NCBI RefSeq assembly: GCF_017893945.1 | Contig: NZ_CP054257.1 | Span: forward strand, 248,001-312,000 | DNA length: 64,000 nucleotides | Source: Treponema parvum | GTDB lineage: Bacteria; Spirochaetota; Spirochaetia; Treponematales; Treponemataceae | Direction of reading: 5' to 3' | In this document: in pieces, positions 1 to 7,834 of the stretch | Layout of the letters: every line of letters begins with the position of its first letter | Position numbering within the stretch: position 1 is the first letter of the stretch | Translations under genes and position numbers: made by a program | Notes under the pieces: generated by a model | Told to the model about the DNA's origin: nothing | Database searches by the model: none | The model's input: only the letters and a program-made list of their open reading frames with translations

Positions 1-60
1 GCTGTCAAAAAGCATGGCCTTGGCGGACGTAGTGCTTGATTCAAGGATAAGCAGCTTCAT
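1..60 (-). CDS. FGGY-family carbohydrate kinase, N-terminus only (probable gluconokinase)
   Basis: Only the first 20 codons lie in the window; the gene runs off the left edge. Reading leftwards from the ATG at 60-58 gives MKLLILESSTTSAKAMLFDS, which matches the phosphate-binding strand-loop at the start of FGGY sugar kinases (pattern T-T-S-x-K-A-x-L-F-D). The ATG overlaps the gnd stop codon in an ATGA arrangement, so the two genes are translationally coupled. Pairing with 6-phosphogluconate dehydrogenase suggests gluconate phosphorylation, but xylulokinase or another FGGY member cannot be excluded from 20 residues. Confidence 0.72.
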   Translation of the reverse strand, partial: MKLLILESSTTSAKAMLFDS

Positions 61-1598
61 ATATTGTACGTCGTGGAAGAAGTGTTGCCGCCGTGTCCCG
101 TCCAGTCGGTATGAAAGAATTCTCCTCTTTTTTTATCCTTGCGCTCATATGTGTGGGCGCCGAAGTAATCCCGCTGCGCCTGTAACAGGTTTGCGGGAAG
201 GTCGTTGCAGCGTATCCCGTCGAACCAAGAAAGAGCTGCCGACAGTGACGGAACGGGAATTCCGCTCATCGCTGCGGAAGAAACCGTTTCTCTTAACGAC
301 ATGTGGGCTTTGTTTAAAATATCGCTGAAATACGGATCCATGACGAGGTTTTTAAGATCCGCTTTTCTTTCATAAGCGTCTTTTATCTTTTGTAAAAACA
401 CGGAGCGGATTATGCAGCCTCCCCTCCAGAGCATGGCTATGTTGCCTAAGTCCAGCTGCCAATCGTATTGTGCGCCGGCTTTTTGCATGAGTTCAAACCC
501 TTGTGCGTAGGATATTATTTTTGCGGCGTAAAGCGCGTCGTGCAGTTTTTTGACCGCGTCGGCATTAAAGCCTTCGCTGCCCGCCGTTTTATCGGCCGCC
601 TGCTTTGCGACCTCCTGTGCCGCAAAAATCGGACATGCCTTTTCCGGAGCCGTTCGGCCGGCCCCGATATTTGAAGAGAAAATCTTTTCACATTCTTGTC
701 TTTTTTCTTTATCCGAGCTTAAGCATCTGGCGAACACCGATTCCGTTACGAGCGTAAGAGGAACGCCCGCTTCAAGAGCGTTTATGACCGTCCACTTGCC
801 TGTCCCTTTTTGCCCTGCGGTGTCGAGAATTTTATTTACGAGATACTCGCCGTCGCTGTCTTTGAATTTTAGCAGGTTTCCGGTTATTTCGATCAGGTAA
901 GAACTGAGGACGCCTTTATTCCAATCCGTAAAAACATCGGAAATGTTTTTACAGTCCATTTTAAGCAGTTTACGCATTATGTCGTATACTTCACAGATAA
1001 GCTGCATGTCCCCGTATTCTATGCCGTTATGCACCATTTTTACAAAATGTCCGGCACCGCCCGGCCCTATCCAATCGCAGCAGGGGAATGAACCGTTTAC
1101 TTTTGCCGAAATGCTCTGCAGAGCGGGTTTTACTATGGGCCACGCGGCCTTGCTTCCTCCGGGCATGATGGAAGGCCCGTTCAGAGCTCCTTCTTCTCCG
1201 CCTGAAACTCCCGTGCCTATGTACAAAAGCCCCTTGCTTTCAACTTCCTTTGTGCGCCGTTCGGTGTCGATAAAATTCGAGTTTCCACCGTCGATGATTA
1301 CGTCGCCTTTGTCCATGAGAGGAACAAGAGCGTTTATCATGCCGTCTACGGCGGATCCGGCTTTTATCATAAGCATTACGCAGCGCGGACGTTCTATGGA
1401 AGCAACGAATTCTTCAAGGCTGTGGGCGGGAATGATGTTTTTGTTTTTTCCCCTGCCTTGCGCAAAATTATCTACGCTTGAGACGGTTCTGTTAAAAACC
1501 GCAACCGTGAAGCCGTTCCTTTCCATGTTTAAGACAAGATTTTCGCCCATGACGGCAAGACCGATGACGCCTATAGAGGCTTTTTTATTTTCTATCAT
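57..1598 (-). CDS. gnd: 6-phosphogluconate dehydrogenase, decarboxylating
   Basis: Oxidises 6-phosphogluconate to ribulose 5-phosphate plus CO2, producing NADPH, in the cytosol. The N-terminal Rossmann motif (GVIGLAVMGENLVLN), the substrate-site stretch GGNSNFIDT, the GTGVSGGEEGA loop and the C-terminal RDYFGAHTYER are all present. I use the internal ATG at 1598 because it has GGA six bases upstream and matches the family start; the longer ATG at 1625 lacks a ribosome site. At 513 residues it is longer than the usual 470-480, owing to a Gly/Ser/Thr tail (HGGNTSSTTYNI). Its stop overlaps the following FGGY kinase start, giving a gluconate-using operon. Confidence 0.96.
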   Translation of the reverse strand: MIENKKASIGVIGLAVMGENLVLNMERNGFTVAVFNRTVSSVDNFAQGRGKNKNIIPAHSLEEFVASIERPRCVMLMIKAGSAVDGMINALVPLMDKGDVIIDGGNSNFIDTERRTKEVESKGLLYIGTGVSGGEEGALNGPSIMPGGSKAAWPIVKPALQSISAKVNGSFPCCDWIGPGGAGHFVKMVHNGIEYGDMQLICEVYDIMRKLLKMDCKNISDVFTDWNKGVLSSYLIEITGNLLKFKDSDGEYLVNKILDTAGQKGTGKWTVINALEAGVPLTLVTESVFARCLSSDKEKRQECEKIFSSNIGAGRTAPEKACPIFAAQEVAKQAADKTAGSEGFNADAVKKLHDALYAAKIISYAQGFELMQKAGAQYDWQLDLGNIAMLWRGGCIIRSVFLQKIKDAYERKADLKNLVMDPYFSDILNKAHMSLRETVSSAAMSGIPVPSLSAALSWFDGIRCNDLPANLLQAQRDYFGAHTYERKDKKRGEFFHTDWTGHGGNTSSTTYNI

Positions 1599-1704
1599 AG
1601 TAATTCCAATAATATTATGAAACATTTACTTATGCAATGAATATTTTATCGTGCCGGAGGATTTTTACATGCCGTCGCCATATAGGCCAAAGTTAAATCT
1701 TCTA

Positions 1705-1733
1705 TTGACAGACTGAAAATGAACGACTAAGAT
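1705..1733 (+). promoter_or_regulatory. Sigma-70-type promoter of the lipoprotein operon
   Basis: TTGACA at 1705-1710, a 17-base spacer, and TAAGAT at 1728-1733. A start of transcription near 1740 would give a leader of about 17 nt that contains GAGG before the ATG at 1757. Confidence 0.75.
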
Positions 1734-1756
1734 TTCACCGTGAGGATTAGCTGAAA

Positions 1757-2713
1757 ATGAGAAAAGTCTGTTTTGTTTTCCTATCTTTTTGTATTTTATG
1801 TTTAATCGGTTGTACCTCTGTAAAGCCGGATATAGAAGCGGACAGATCCGCTTTAAATTCTAAAGCTGCGGGGCAGGCAACAAGTTATCAAGGTTTAAAA
1901 CGAAAAGTGGCTATCGCTCGTTTTTCAAATGAAACGGAATATGCAAAAGGCGCTTTTTATGATAAAGAAAACGATCCTCTCGGTAAACAAGCTGTAGATA
2001 TTCTTTCTACAAAACTTGCAGCTTCGGGAAAATTTATTTTGCTTGAACGCTCCGATATGGATAAAATTCTAAACGAAATTAACATTGAAGAAGATAAAAG
2101 CAAGTTTCAAAAAATCGGAGCCGATTATCTTATCGTCGGATCCATTACGGAATACGGACGCAAGAATATAGGTGAAAGAAATGTTTTTTCACGGACAAAA
2201 AGGCAAATTGTTGAAGCAGGAGTAAGTCTTCGTCTTATAGATGTTTCAACCGGAGAAATAATTTATTCGGAAGAAGGGAAAGGCGAAGCGGAAACGGAAG
2301 CTTCTACCGTTTTAGGTTTCGGCGCTTCTGCGGGCTTTGATGCAACTTTGAGCGATAAGGCAATCAGCGCGGCTATTTCCAAACTGGTAGAAAACGTAAT
2401 CAACAATTGTATGGATCGTCCTTGGAAGTCATATTTTCTTTCAGCTGACGACAATGCAGTGATTATTTCCGGTGGAAAATCACAGGGAATAAAGACCGGC
2501 GATATTTATGCCGTTTATGAAAAAGGCAAAAGTGTAAAGAACCCCCAGACAGGTATGCTTATCGAACTTCCCGGAAAAAAAATAGGGACCGTTAAAGTTC
2601 TTTCAACACAAGGCTCTACGGCGACAAATGAATATTCATTTGTAGAACTTGAAAATGTAAGAATCGATACTTCCAAATTAAATCAATATGAAATAAGAGA
2701 AGAAGACAAATGA
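1757..2713 (+). CDS. CsgG/HfaB-family lipoprotein
   Basis: Predicted lipoprotein of 318 residues: Lys/Arg start, hydrophobic core, lipobox LIGC with Cys19. The mature part has the CsgG signature, starting KRKVAIARFSN, then LLERSDMDKIL, GADYLIVGSITEYG and a RLIDVSTGEIIYSEEGKG stretch. CsgG proteins form oligomeric outer-membrane channels in curli systems, but homologues also occur in operons unrelated to curli, and no curli subunit genes are present here. A C-terminal region (about 225-318) resembles a small beta-barrel fold and is extra to CsgG. It is the first of four overlapping genes with DUF4810 and GNA1162-type lipoproteins, so it probably forms an envelope complex with them. GAGG lies upstream of the chosen ATG. 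Confidence 0.85.
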   Translation: MRKVCFVFLSFCILCLIGCTSVKPDIEADRSALNSKAAGQATSYQGLKRKVAIARFSNETEYAKGAFYDKENDPLGKQAVDILSTKLAASGKFILLERSDMDKILNEINIEEDKSKFQKIGADYLIVGSITEYGRKNIGERNVFSRTKRQIVEAGVSLRLIDVSTGEIIYSEEGKGEAETEASTVLGFGASAGFDATLSDKAISAAISKLVENVINNCMDRPWKSYFLSADDNAVIISGGKSQGIKTGDIYAVYEKGKSVKNPQTGMLIELPGKKIGTVKVLSTQGSTATNEYSFVELENVRIDTSKLNQYEIREEDK

Positions 2714-3051
2714 AAAAAATCAGTATCTTTGCAATAGCTTTATTCAGCTTTTTGATCGGTTTTTCCGGTTGCAGAAGCGCGCAATCCTTTTCGGCAGACA
2801 GACCTAACGAGGCCTTTATTCAATTTGTCAGCGCAACCAAACATGGGGTTGTGACTGTTGTTATAGACAAATCCGTCACTATAAAAGCCGGCGTTAATGA
2901 TATTAATCAGAGAAAAACAAAAAATGACAAAACCTATGCTATCTTTCCTGGAAAACATAGTCTGGAAATATTAAATTCAAAAGGCGAAAAACTTTTAGTT
3001 AAGGATATATTCGTTTCATCTCAGGAAATAAGAATAGTGGAGGTACCATGA
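2710..3051 (+). CDS. Small lipoprotein of unknown function
   Basis: A 113-residue protein with a lipoprotein signal (lipobox GFSGC, Cys21). I do not recognise the mature domain; it looks like a compact all-beta fold (short strands such as VTVVIDKSVTIKAG and HSLEILNSKGEK), possibly a carbohydrate-binding-like or carboxypeptidase-regulatory-like module. Its ATG overlaps the stop of the CsgG-like gene (ATGA), and its own stop overlaps the next ATG in the same way, so it should be made in step with its neighbours. The four-gene context is the only guide to function: an accessory of a CsgG/GNA1162 envelope assembly. Confidence 0.75.
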   Translation: MKKISIFAIALFSFLIGFSGCRSAQSFSADRPNEAFIQFVSATKHGVVTVVIDKSVTIKAGVNDINQRKTKNDKTYAIFPGKHSLEILNSKGEKLLVKDIFVSSQEIRIVEVP

Positions 3052-3416
3052 AAAAAAATTATTACAGAAGGGCTGTATTACTGCTGCCTATCCTGTTGGT
3101 TATTACTAGTATTTCTTGCGCCAGTAATAAGCCGTTGTATGATTGGTATGATTATCAAGAAGATTCATATCATTACTTAAAAAATGCTGATGAAAAATCC
3201 GTAAAAACTCTTATTGAAACGTATGAAAAGATTATTTCAAAGCAGAATGCTTCTCGTGCCGCCGTTCCACCCGGAATTTATGCAGATTACGGTTATTTGT
3301 TGATCAGATCGGGTAAAACTAAAGAAGGAACGGAAATGCTCAAAAAAGAAGTTGAGTTATATCCGGAATCGGAAGTGTTTGTATCACAGATTATTAAGAG
3401 GCTTGGAAAAAAATGA
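3048..3416 (+). CDS. DUF4810 lipoprotein
   Basis: A 122-residue lipoprotein with signal peptide and lipobox ISCA (Cys24). The mature sequence starts LYDWYDYQED and continues with helical TPR-like repeats (GIYADYGYLLIRSGKTKEG), which matches DUF4810, a family found in Gram-negative bacteria between a CsgG-like and a GNA1162-like gene. Function is not established; TPR-like helices suggest a scaffold or adaptor. ATGA overlaps at both ends show tight co-translation. Start codon is fixed by the overlap. Confidence 0.85.
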   Translation: MKKNYYRRAVLLLPILLVITSISCASNKPLYDWYDYQEDSYHYLKNADEKSVKTLIETYEKIISKQNASRAAVPPGIYADYGYLLIRSGKTKEGTEMLKKEVELYPESEVFVSQIIKRLGKK

Positions 3417-4105
3417 AAGCAAAATTTAGTTTTATCGTATTGACGGTAACGTCACTTTTAATGCTTGCTTCTTGTGCGACTTCTACAAAGTTAGCATCTT
3501 TTGGAAAAATGTATGAAGAAGATCCTCTTGTATTTATTATTATGCCCCCGATTAATAATAGTACAAATGTAGATGCAAAGGATTATTTCTACACAACAAT
3601 GAACGTACCTGTAGCGGAAGCAGGTTATTATGTTCTTCCTCCTTATCTTGCACTTGAAACGCTTCAAAAAGAAAGCGCATATGATTCGGAAAATTTCTTA
3701 ACTGCAGATCTTTCCAAATTTAACAAGCTTTTCGGCGCAGATGTAGCGGTTTTTACTGTTATTAAAAAATGGGAAAAATCAATGATCGGTTCTTCCGTAA
3801 CGGTTGAAATTGAGTATATCTTCAGATCGACAAAGACGAATGAAACCGTATATCATCGCGATGCGACAATTGTTGTTGATACAAGGTCTCAGACAAAAGT
3901 CGGCGGATTCGGACTATTAGGCGCTATTGCCAATTTAGCAACTGATGCCATTTCAACCGCAGCAACGGATTATGTTTCCGTTGCACGCAGATGCAACAGC
4001 AGCGCTCTTTCCGATATGCCTGCAGGTAAATACAGTGAAAAACATACTCTTGATAAGGCTGAAGGCGCTATGGGCGAAGTAATAAGAATTTCTGCTACTA
4101 AATAG
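3413..4105 (+). CDS. GNA1162/DUF799-family lipoprotein
   Basis: A 230-residue lipoprotein (lipobox LASC, Cys21). The mature N-terminus carries the family hallmarks IIMPPINNSTNVDAKDYFY and a PVAEAGYYVLP stretch, like meningococcal GNA1162, whose fold resembles periplasmic assembly factors such as TolB N-domain and LpoA-type proteins (my recollection of the family). The central part GADVAVFTVIKKW has a strand pattern shared with CsgG. Last gene of the operon; its ATG overlaps the DUF4810 stop and a strong terminator follows 43 bases later. Likely an inner-leaflet outer-membrane protein working with the CsgG-like partner. Confidence 0.88.
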   Translation: MKAKFSFIVLTVTSLLMLASCATSTKLASFGKMYEEDPLVFIIMPPINNSTNVDAKDYFYTTMNVPVAEAGYYVLPPYLALETLQKESAYDSENFLTADLSKFNKLFGADVAVFTVIKKWEKSMIGSSVTVEIEYIFRSTKTNETVYHRDATIVVDTRSQTKVGGFGLLGAIANLATDAISTAATDYVSVARRCNSSALSDMPAGKYSEKHTLDKAEGAMGEVIRISATK

Positions 4106-4148
4106 CGTTCCAATAAACGTTTAATTATTTGTATTTTCTTAAAAGATC

Positions 4149-4181
4149 AGGTCGTCCGAAAGTCGGACGGCCTGTTTTTTT
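4149..4181 (+). terminator. Rho-independent terminator of the lipoprotein operon
   Basis: An 11-base stem (4149-4159 with 4163-4173, one G-T pair), three-base loop, followed by seven T at 4175-4181. Confidence 0.93.
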
Positions 4182-4229
4182 GATGAGAGCTGCCGAAGCT
4201 TATTTGATTTTTTCAGTTTACCTATAGTC

Positions 4230-4258
4230 TTTACAGCCTTTTTAATTTTTCGTAAAAT
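4230..4258 (+). promoter_or_regulatory. Promoter for tex, start codon almost at +1
   Basis: TTTACA 4230-4235, 17-base spacer, TAAAAT 4253-4258. The ATG of tex at 4267 is only 8 bases past the -10, and no Shine-Dalgarno sequence is present, so the transcript would be leaderless or nearly so. Confidence 0.6.
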
Positions 4259-4266
4259 GACGCACT

Positions 4267-6696
4267 ATGGAATTTACACAAGAATCGATTGACGCTTTGA
4301 CCGTCAATGAAGTTGAAATCATGAAAAAAATTGCCGAAGAGCTTAGCATAACCGTACGGCAAGTGGGCGCAGTTATAGGTCTTATAAACGAAGGATGTAC
4401 GATTCCTTTTATTTCGCGCTATAGAAAAGAACAGCACGGGTCTCTTGACGAAGTTCAGGTTAGAGACTGCGACCGTTCATTTAAAACATATAAAAACCTT
4501 GAAGAAAGGCGGCTTGAGATTGTAAAGGGAATTTTTTCTCAGGGAAAACTTACGGAATCTTTGTATGCGGCGGCTATGGGAGCGAAAACGCTTACGGAAC
4601 TTGAAGATCTGTGGGCGCCGTTCAAAAAAAAGAAAAAAACGCGCGGAATGCTTGCGATAGAAAAAGGTTTGGATCCTTTAGCCGATGCTATGCTTGAACT
4701 TGATGGCGCCGAACTTGAACTTAAGGCAAAAGAATTTGTTAAAGAAAACGCTGAAAATCCGGAACTTTCGGTTTTGACGGCTGAAGACGCTCTTTCAGGC
4801 GCAAAGGATATAATAGCCGAGCGCGTTTCTCAGGACACCGAAAACAGAGCGGCCGTGCATGCTTTTTATTTAAAAAGCGGAAGGATTATTACAAAGGGAA
4901 TAGTGCCTGAAGGAACCGACGCCGAAAGCGCGGCAAAGGCTTCCACCTATCAAATGTATTGGGATTATTCGGAACCGCTTAATCAGATTAAGGCTCACCG
5001 CATCCTTGCGATAAACAGGGGTGAACGCGAAGGCCAGCTTGAGGTTACGATAGACGTCGACTCGGATGAAGCGGTTAAACTGCTTAAATCAAAGACAAAG
5101 ATAAACAACCGCTATCATGATGAGGCGATCGAAGACGGTCTTGTGCGCCTTTTGTCTCCGGCTGTAGTCCGTGAAATAAGAAGCGATGAAACCGACGAAG
5201 CGGACGGGCACGGCATAGGAATTTTCAGCGAAAACCTTAAAAATCTTTTGATGACGCAGCCTATAAAGGGAAGCCGTGTCTTAGGCGTGGATCCGGGAAT
5301 AAGGACGGGAACAAAATGCGCGGCCCTCGACGAAACGGGAAAATATTTGGGATATTTTCTTATAAAGCAGGCGGCCGACCCGGACGGCTCTTACAATGCC
5401 GTAAAAGAAGCGATAAAAAAATACGATATTCAGGTTGTGGCTGTGGGCAACGGAACCGGAAGCCAGGAAGTTCAGGCGATAGTGTCCAAGGTAATAAGCG
5501 AAAATTATCCCGACGTGCGCTACACTGTAGTGGACGAATCGGGCGCATCCGTGTACAGCGCGAGCGATATCGCCAGGGAAGAGTTCCCCGAGCTTGATCT
5601 GACTATAAGAGGAGCCATAAGCATGGGTAGGCGATTACAGGATCCGCTTGCGGAACTTGTAAAGATCGATCCCAAGGCCATAGGAGTGGGGCTTTACCAG
5701 CACGATGTAAATCAAAAGCGGCTTTCGGAAACGCTCGATGAAGTTGTGGGTTCCGTGGTAAACCAAGTGGGCGTAAACTTAAATACGGCGAGCGCTTCAT
5801 TGTTAAAGTATGTTTCAGGCATTAATTCCGCGCTGGCAAAAAAAATAGTCGCCTACCGCGATTCCAACGGAAAGATCACCAGCCGCGAAGATTTAAAAAA
5901 GGTAAGCGGACTGGGCCCCAAGGCGTTTGAACAGTGCGCGGGATTTTTAAAGATTCCGGAAAGCTCCAATCCTTTGGACAATACGTGGGTTCATCCTGAA
6001 AACTATGAAGTTGCAGGCGAAGTGCTGCCGCTTATCAGAAAAAATGAAAAGATAAGCGACGATTTTATCGGGCAGCTCAAGATAAAATATTCTTTGGGAA
6101 ACACGACAATAAACGACATAATCGACGAGCTTAAAAAACCAAATCGGGATCCGCGGGACGGATATCCTGCGCCTATCATGCAGCAGGGCGTCGTAGCGTT
6201 CGAGGATTTAAAAGAAGGAATGAAAGTTACCGGAAAGATAAAGAATGTGGTGGACTTCGGAGCCTTTGTGGACATAGGCATACATGAAACGGGCCTCATA
6301 CACATAAGCGAATTGAGCGACACCTTTGTAAAAGATCCCATGGACGTTATAAAAGTAGGAGATGTAAAGGAGTTTATAATCATAGCTTTGGACACCATGC
6401 GCCGCCGAATAAGCCTGTCTTTAAAAAGTGACGCCGTAAGCCGTATAGGAAGCGCCTCCAAGCAGGATTCGGGCAATTCTTCAAAAAAGGCGGTCGTGAT
6501 AAAGCGGTCGGGATCGGCGCCGGCCGAAAAAGGCGAGCATAAAAAGACCGGCGAAGGAAGAAAACCTGCCGGCGGCTATACGCAAAAAACACAAAAGGGC
6601 GCAAACGACCGTATACGAAGCGGAAACGGCCGCAATTACGGCGGAAACGACGACGGCACGACATATAATCCCTTTGCAGCCTTGCTGAAACGGTGA
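4267..6696 (+). CDS. tex: Tex-like transcription accessory protein (S1 RNA-binding)
   Basis: A nucleic-acid-binding protein of 809 residues linked to transcription in many bacteria. It has the Tex core in order: N-terminal helical domain with the family motif GCTIPFISRYRKE, a YqgF/RuvX-like fold (VLGVDPGIRTGTKCAALD), helix-hairpin-helix motifs (ASLLKYVSGI, KKVSGLGPKAFEQCAGFL) and an S1 domain near residues 650-720 (VVDFGAFVDIGIHETGLIHISEL). A tail of about 90 residues after the S1 domain is rich in Lys, Gly, Asn and Arg and probably disordered. No ribosome site precedes the ATG at 4267; an in-frame ATG at 4321 is an alternative that fits shorter homologues. A promoter sits directly upstream. 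Confidence 0.96.
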   Translation: MEFTQESIDALTVNEVEIMKKIAEELSITVRQVGAVIGLINEGCTIPFISRYRKEQHGSLDEVQVRDCDRSFKTYKNLEERRLEIVKGIFSQGKLTESLYAAAMGAKTLTELEDLWAPFKKKKKTRGMLAIEKGLDPLADAMLELDGAELELKAKEFVKENAENPELSVLTAEDALSGAKDIIAERVSQDTENRAAVHAFYLKSGRIITKGIVPEGTDAESAAKASTYQMYWDYSEPLNQIKAHRILAINRGEREGQLEVTIDVDSDEAVKLLKSKTKINNRYHDEAIEDGLVRLLSPAVVREIRSDETDEADGHGIGIFSENLKNLLMTQPIKGSRVLGVDPGIRTGTKCAALDETGKYLGYFLIKQAADPDGSYNAVKEAIKKYDIQVVAVGNGTGSQEVQAIVSKVISENYPDVRYTVVDESGASVYSASDIAREEFPELDLTIRGAISMGRRLQDPLAELVKIDPKAIGVGLYQHDVNQKRLSETLDEVVGSVVNQVGVNLNTASASLLKYVSGINSALAKKIVAYRDSNGKITSREDLKKVSGLGPKAFEQCAGFLKIPESSNPLDNTWVHPENYEVAGEVLPLIRKNEKISDDFIGQLKIKYSLGNTTINDIIDELKKPNRDPRDGYPAPIMQQGVVAFEDLKEGMKVTGKIKNVVDFGAFVDIGIHETGLIHISELSDTFVKDPMDVIKVGDVKEFIIIALDTMRRRISLSLKSDAVSRIGSASKQDSGNSSKKAVVIKRSGSAPAEKGEHKKTGEGRKPAGGYTQKTQKGANDRIRSGNGRNYGGNDDGTTYNPFAALLKR

Positions 6697-6895
6697 GTTT
6701 ACGGAGCGGGCGTATAAAATGCTCTGTTTCCCCGGCTTTGTGTTGCGCGCGGTGTATCTTGCGCGCCGCTCCGTTGAACAACGAATTCAATCAAATACGT
6801 ACATATACGTTCATATTTATACATAATAAAATTGACCGCAGCAAATCTTTGTAGTATCATTAAAATCAGACTGAAACTGTATACGAGGGAAACAT
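6697..6895. other. Intergenic region with nested inverted repeats
   Basis: After tex, the sequence ACGGAGCGG (about 6700-6708) pairs with CCGCTCCGT (about 6768-6776), enclosing a second perfect stem GCGCGC. No T-run follows on the plus strand, so this is not a classic terminator. The remainder is AT-rich and should hold the nfnA promoter, which I cannot place with confidence. Confidence 0.4.
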
Positions 6896-7756
6896 ATGTT
6901 CAAAATCATTGAAAAGCGGCAGCTTTCTGCCGATGTGTTTTATTTAAAACTGGAAGCGCCGAATATCGCAAGGAACAGGAAGGCCGGACAATTCGTTTTA
7001 GTGCAGATCGATATCGACTTCGGCGAACGTATTCCGCTTACTATTGCCGATGCAAACGCGCAGGAAGGCTGGATAGTACTTGTGTTCCAGGTGGTAGGCG
7101 CGACGACTTATAAACTGGCGGAACTTGAAGTAGGAGACGAGATAGGTTCCGTACTGGGCCCGTTGGGTAATCCTTCCATAGTTGAAAAACAGGACAAGCC
7201 CGTAGTTATCATGGGAGGCGGAATAGGAGTGGCTCCTTGTTATCCGATTGTGCAGGCGCACAAGGCCATAGGAAACAAGGTTATCATGATAATCGGAGCG
7301 CGCAACAAGGATCTGCTTATTTTTGTAGATGAAATGAAGGCGATCGCGGACACGGTGATCATTATGACCGACGACGGAAGCGCAGGGCGTAAGGGTGTTA
7401 TTACCGTTCCGCTTGAAGAGATATGCAAATCACCGAATCCTCCTTCCGAAGTTATCGCCATAGGCCCGCCGATAATGATGAAGTTTTCATGCAAGACGAC
7501 AGAACCGTATAAGATTCCCACAACGGTTTCTTTAAATACGATCATGATCGACGGTACGGGAATGTGCGGAGGATGCCGGGTAAGCATAGGGGATGAAACT
7601 AAATTCGTATGTGTGGACGGTCCGGAATTTGACGGGCATAAGGTGGACTTTGACAATATGATTATGCGGATGAAAGCTTTTAAAAGTCAGGAAACCGAAG
7701 CCTTTCATAAGTGTAAGCTTCAGGCGCAGGCAGACGCGCTTGAAATATCAAAATAA
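6896..7756 (+). CDS. nfnA: NADH-dependent reduced ferredoxin:NADP+ oxidoreductase, NfnA subunit (FAD/[2Fe-2S])
   Basis: A 286-residue flavoprotein of the sulfide dehydrogenase/dihydroorotate dehydrogenase electron-transfer group. FAD-binding beta-barrel at the N-terminus (RKAGQFVLVQ, ERIPLTIAD), NAD-binding half with MGGGIGVAPCYPIVQAHK, and a C-terminal [2Fe-2S] region with Cys in GMCGGCR and KFVCVDGPEF. Together with the next gene it should form NfnAB, which couples NADH, NADPH and ferredoxin by electron bifurcation in anaerobes. GAGGG precedes the ATG. The family is often mis-named ferredoxin-NADP reductase alpha or SudB. Confidence 0.92.
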   Translation: MFKIIEKRQLSADVFYLKLEAPNIARNRKAGQFVLVQIDIDFGERIPLTIADANAQEGWIVLVFQVVGATTYKLAELEVGDEIGSVLGPLGNPSIVEKQDKPVVIMGGGIGVAPCYPIVQAHKAIGNKVIMIIGARNKDLLIFVDEMKAIADTVIIMTDDGSAGRKGVITVPLEEICKSPNPPSEVIAIGPPIMMKFSCKTTEPYKIPTTVSLNTIMIDGTGMCGGCRVSIGDETKFVCVDGPEFDGHKVDFDNMIMRMKAFKSQETEAFHKCKLQAQADALEISK

Positions 7757-7813
7757 CTGTGCGCAATGAGCGCACGAATGCGGTATTTTCGGGAATAGTG
7801 TTTTTGCAATGCC
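7757..7813 (+). repeat. Structured dispersed repeat R1, copy a
   Basis: Two adjacent hairpins: GTGCGC/GCGCAC (7759-7775) and a 12-bp stem GAATGCGGTATT/AATGCCGCATTC (about 7776-7811). It lies between nfnA and nfnB. The same element occurs reversed at 9404-9470 and truncated at 15741-15776. Confidence 0.8.
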
Positions 7814-7834
7814 GCATTCTAAGGGAGATTTTAT

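Noticed and set aside
943-1620. 225-codon open frame opposite gnd
   Set aside because: Antisense shadow of a well-conserved gene; no ribosome site or recognisable fold.
1757-2713. Curli secretion system
   Set aside because: Only a CsgG-family protein is present; no CsgA/B/E/F-type genes are nearby, and the partner genes point to the GNA1162-type operon.
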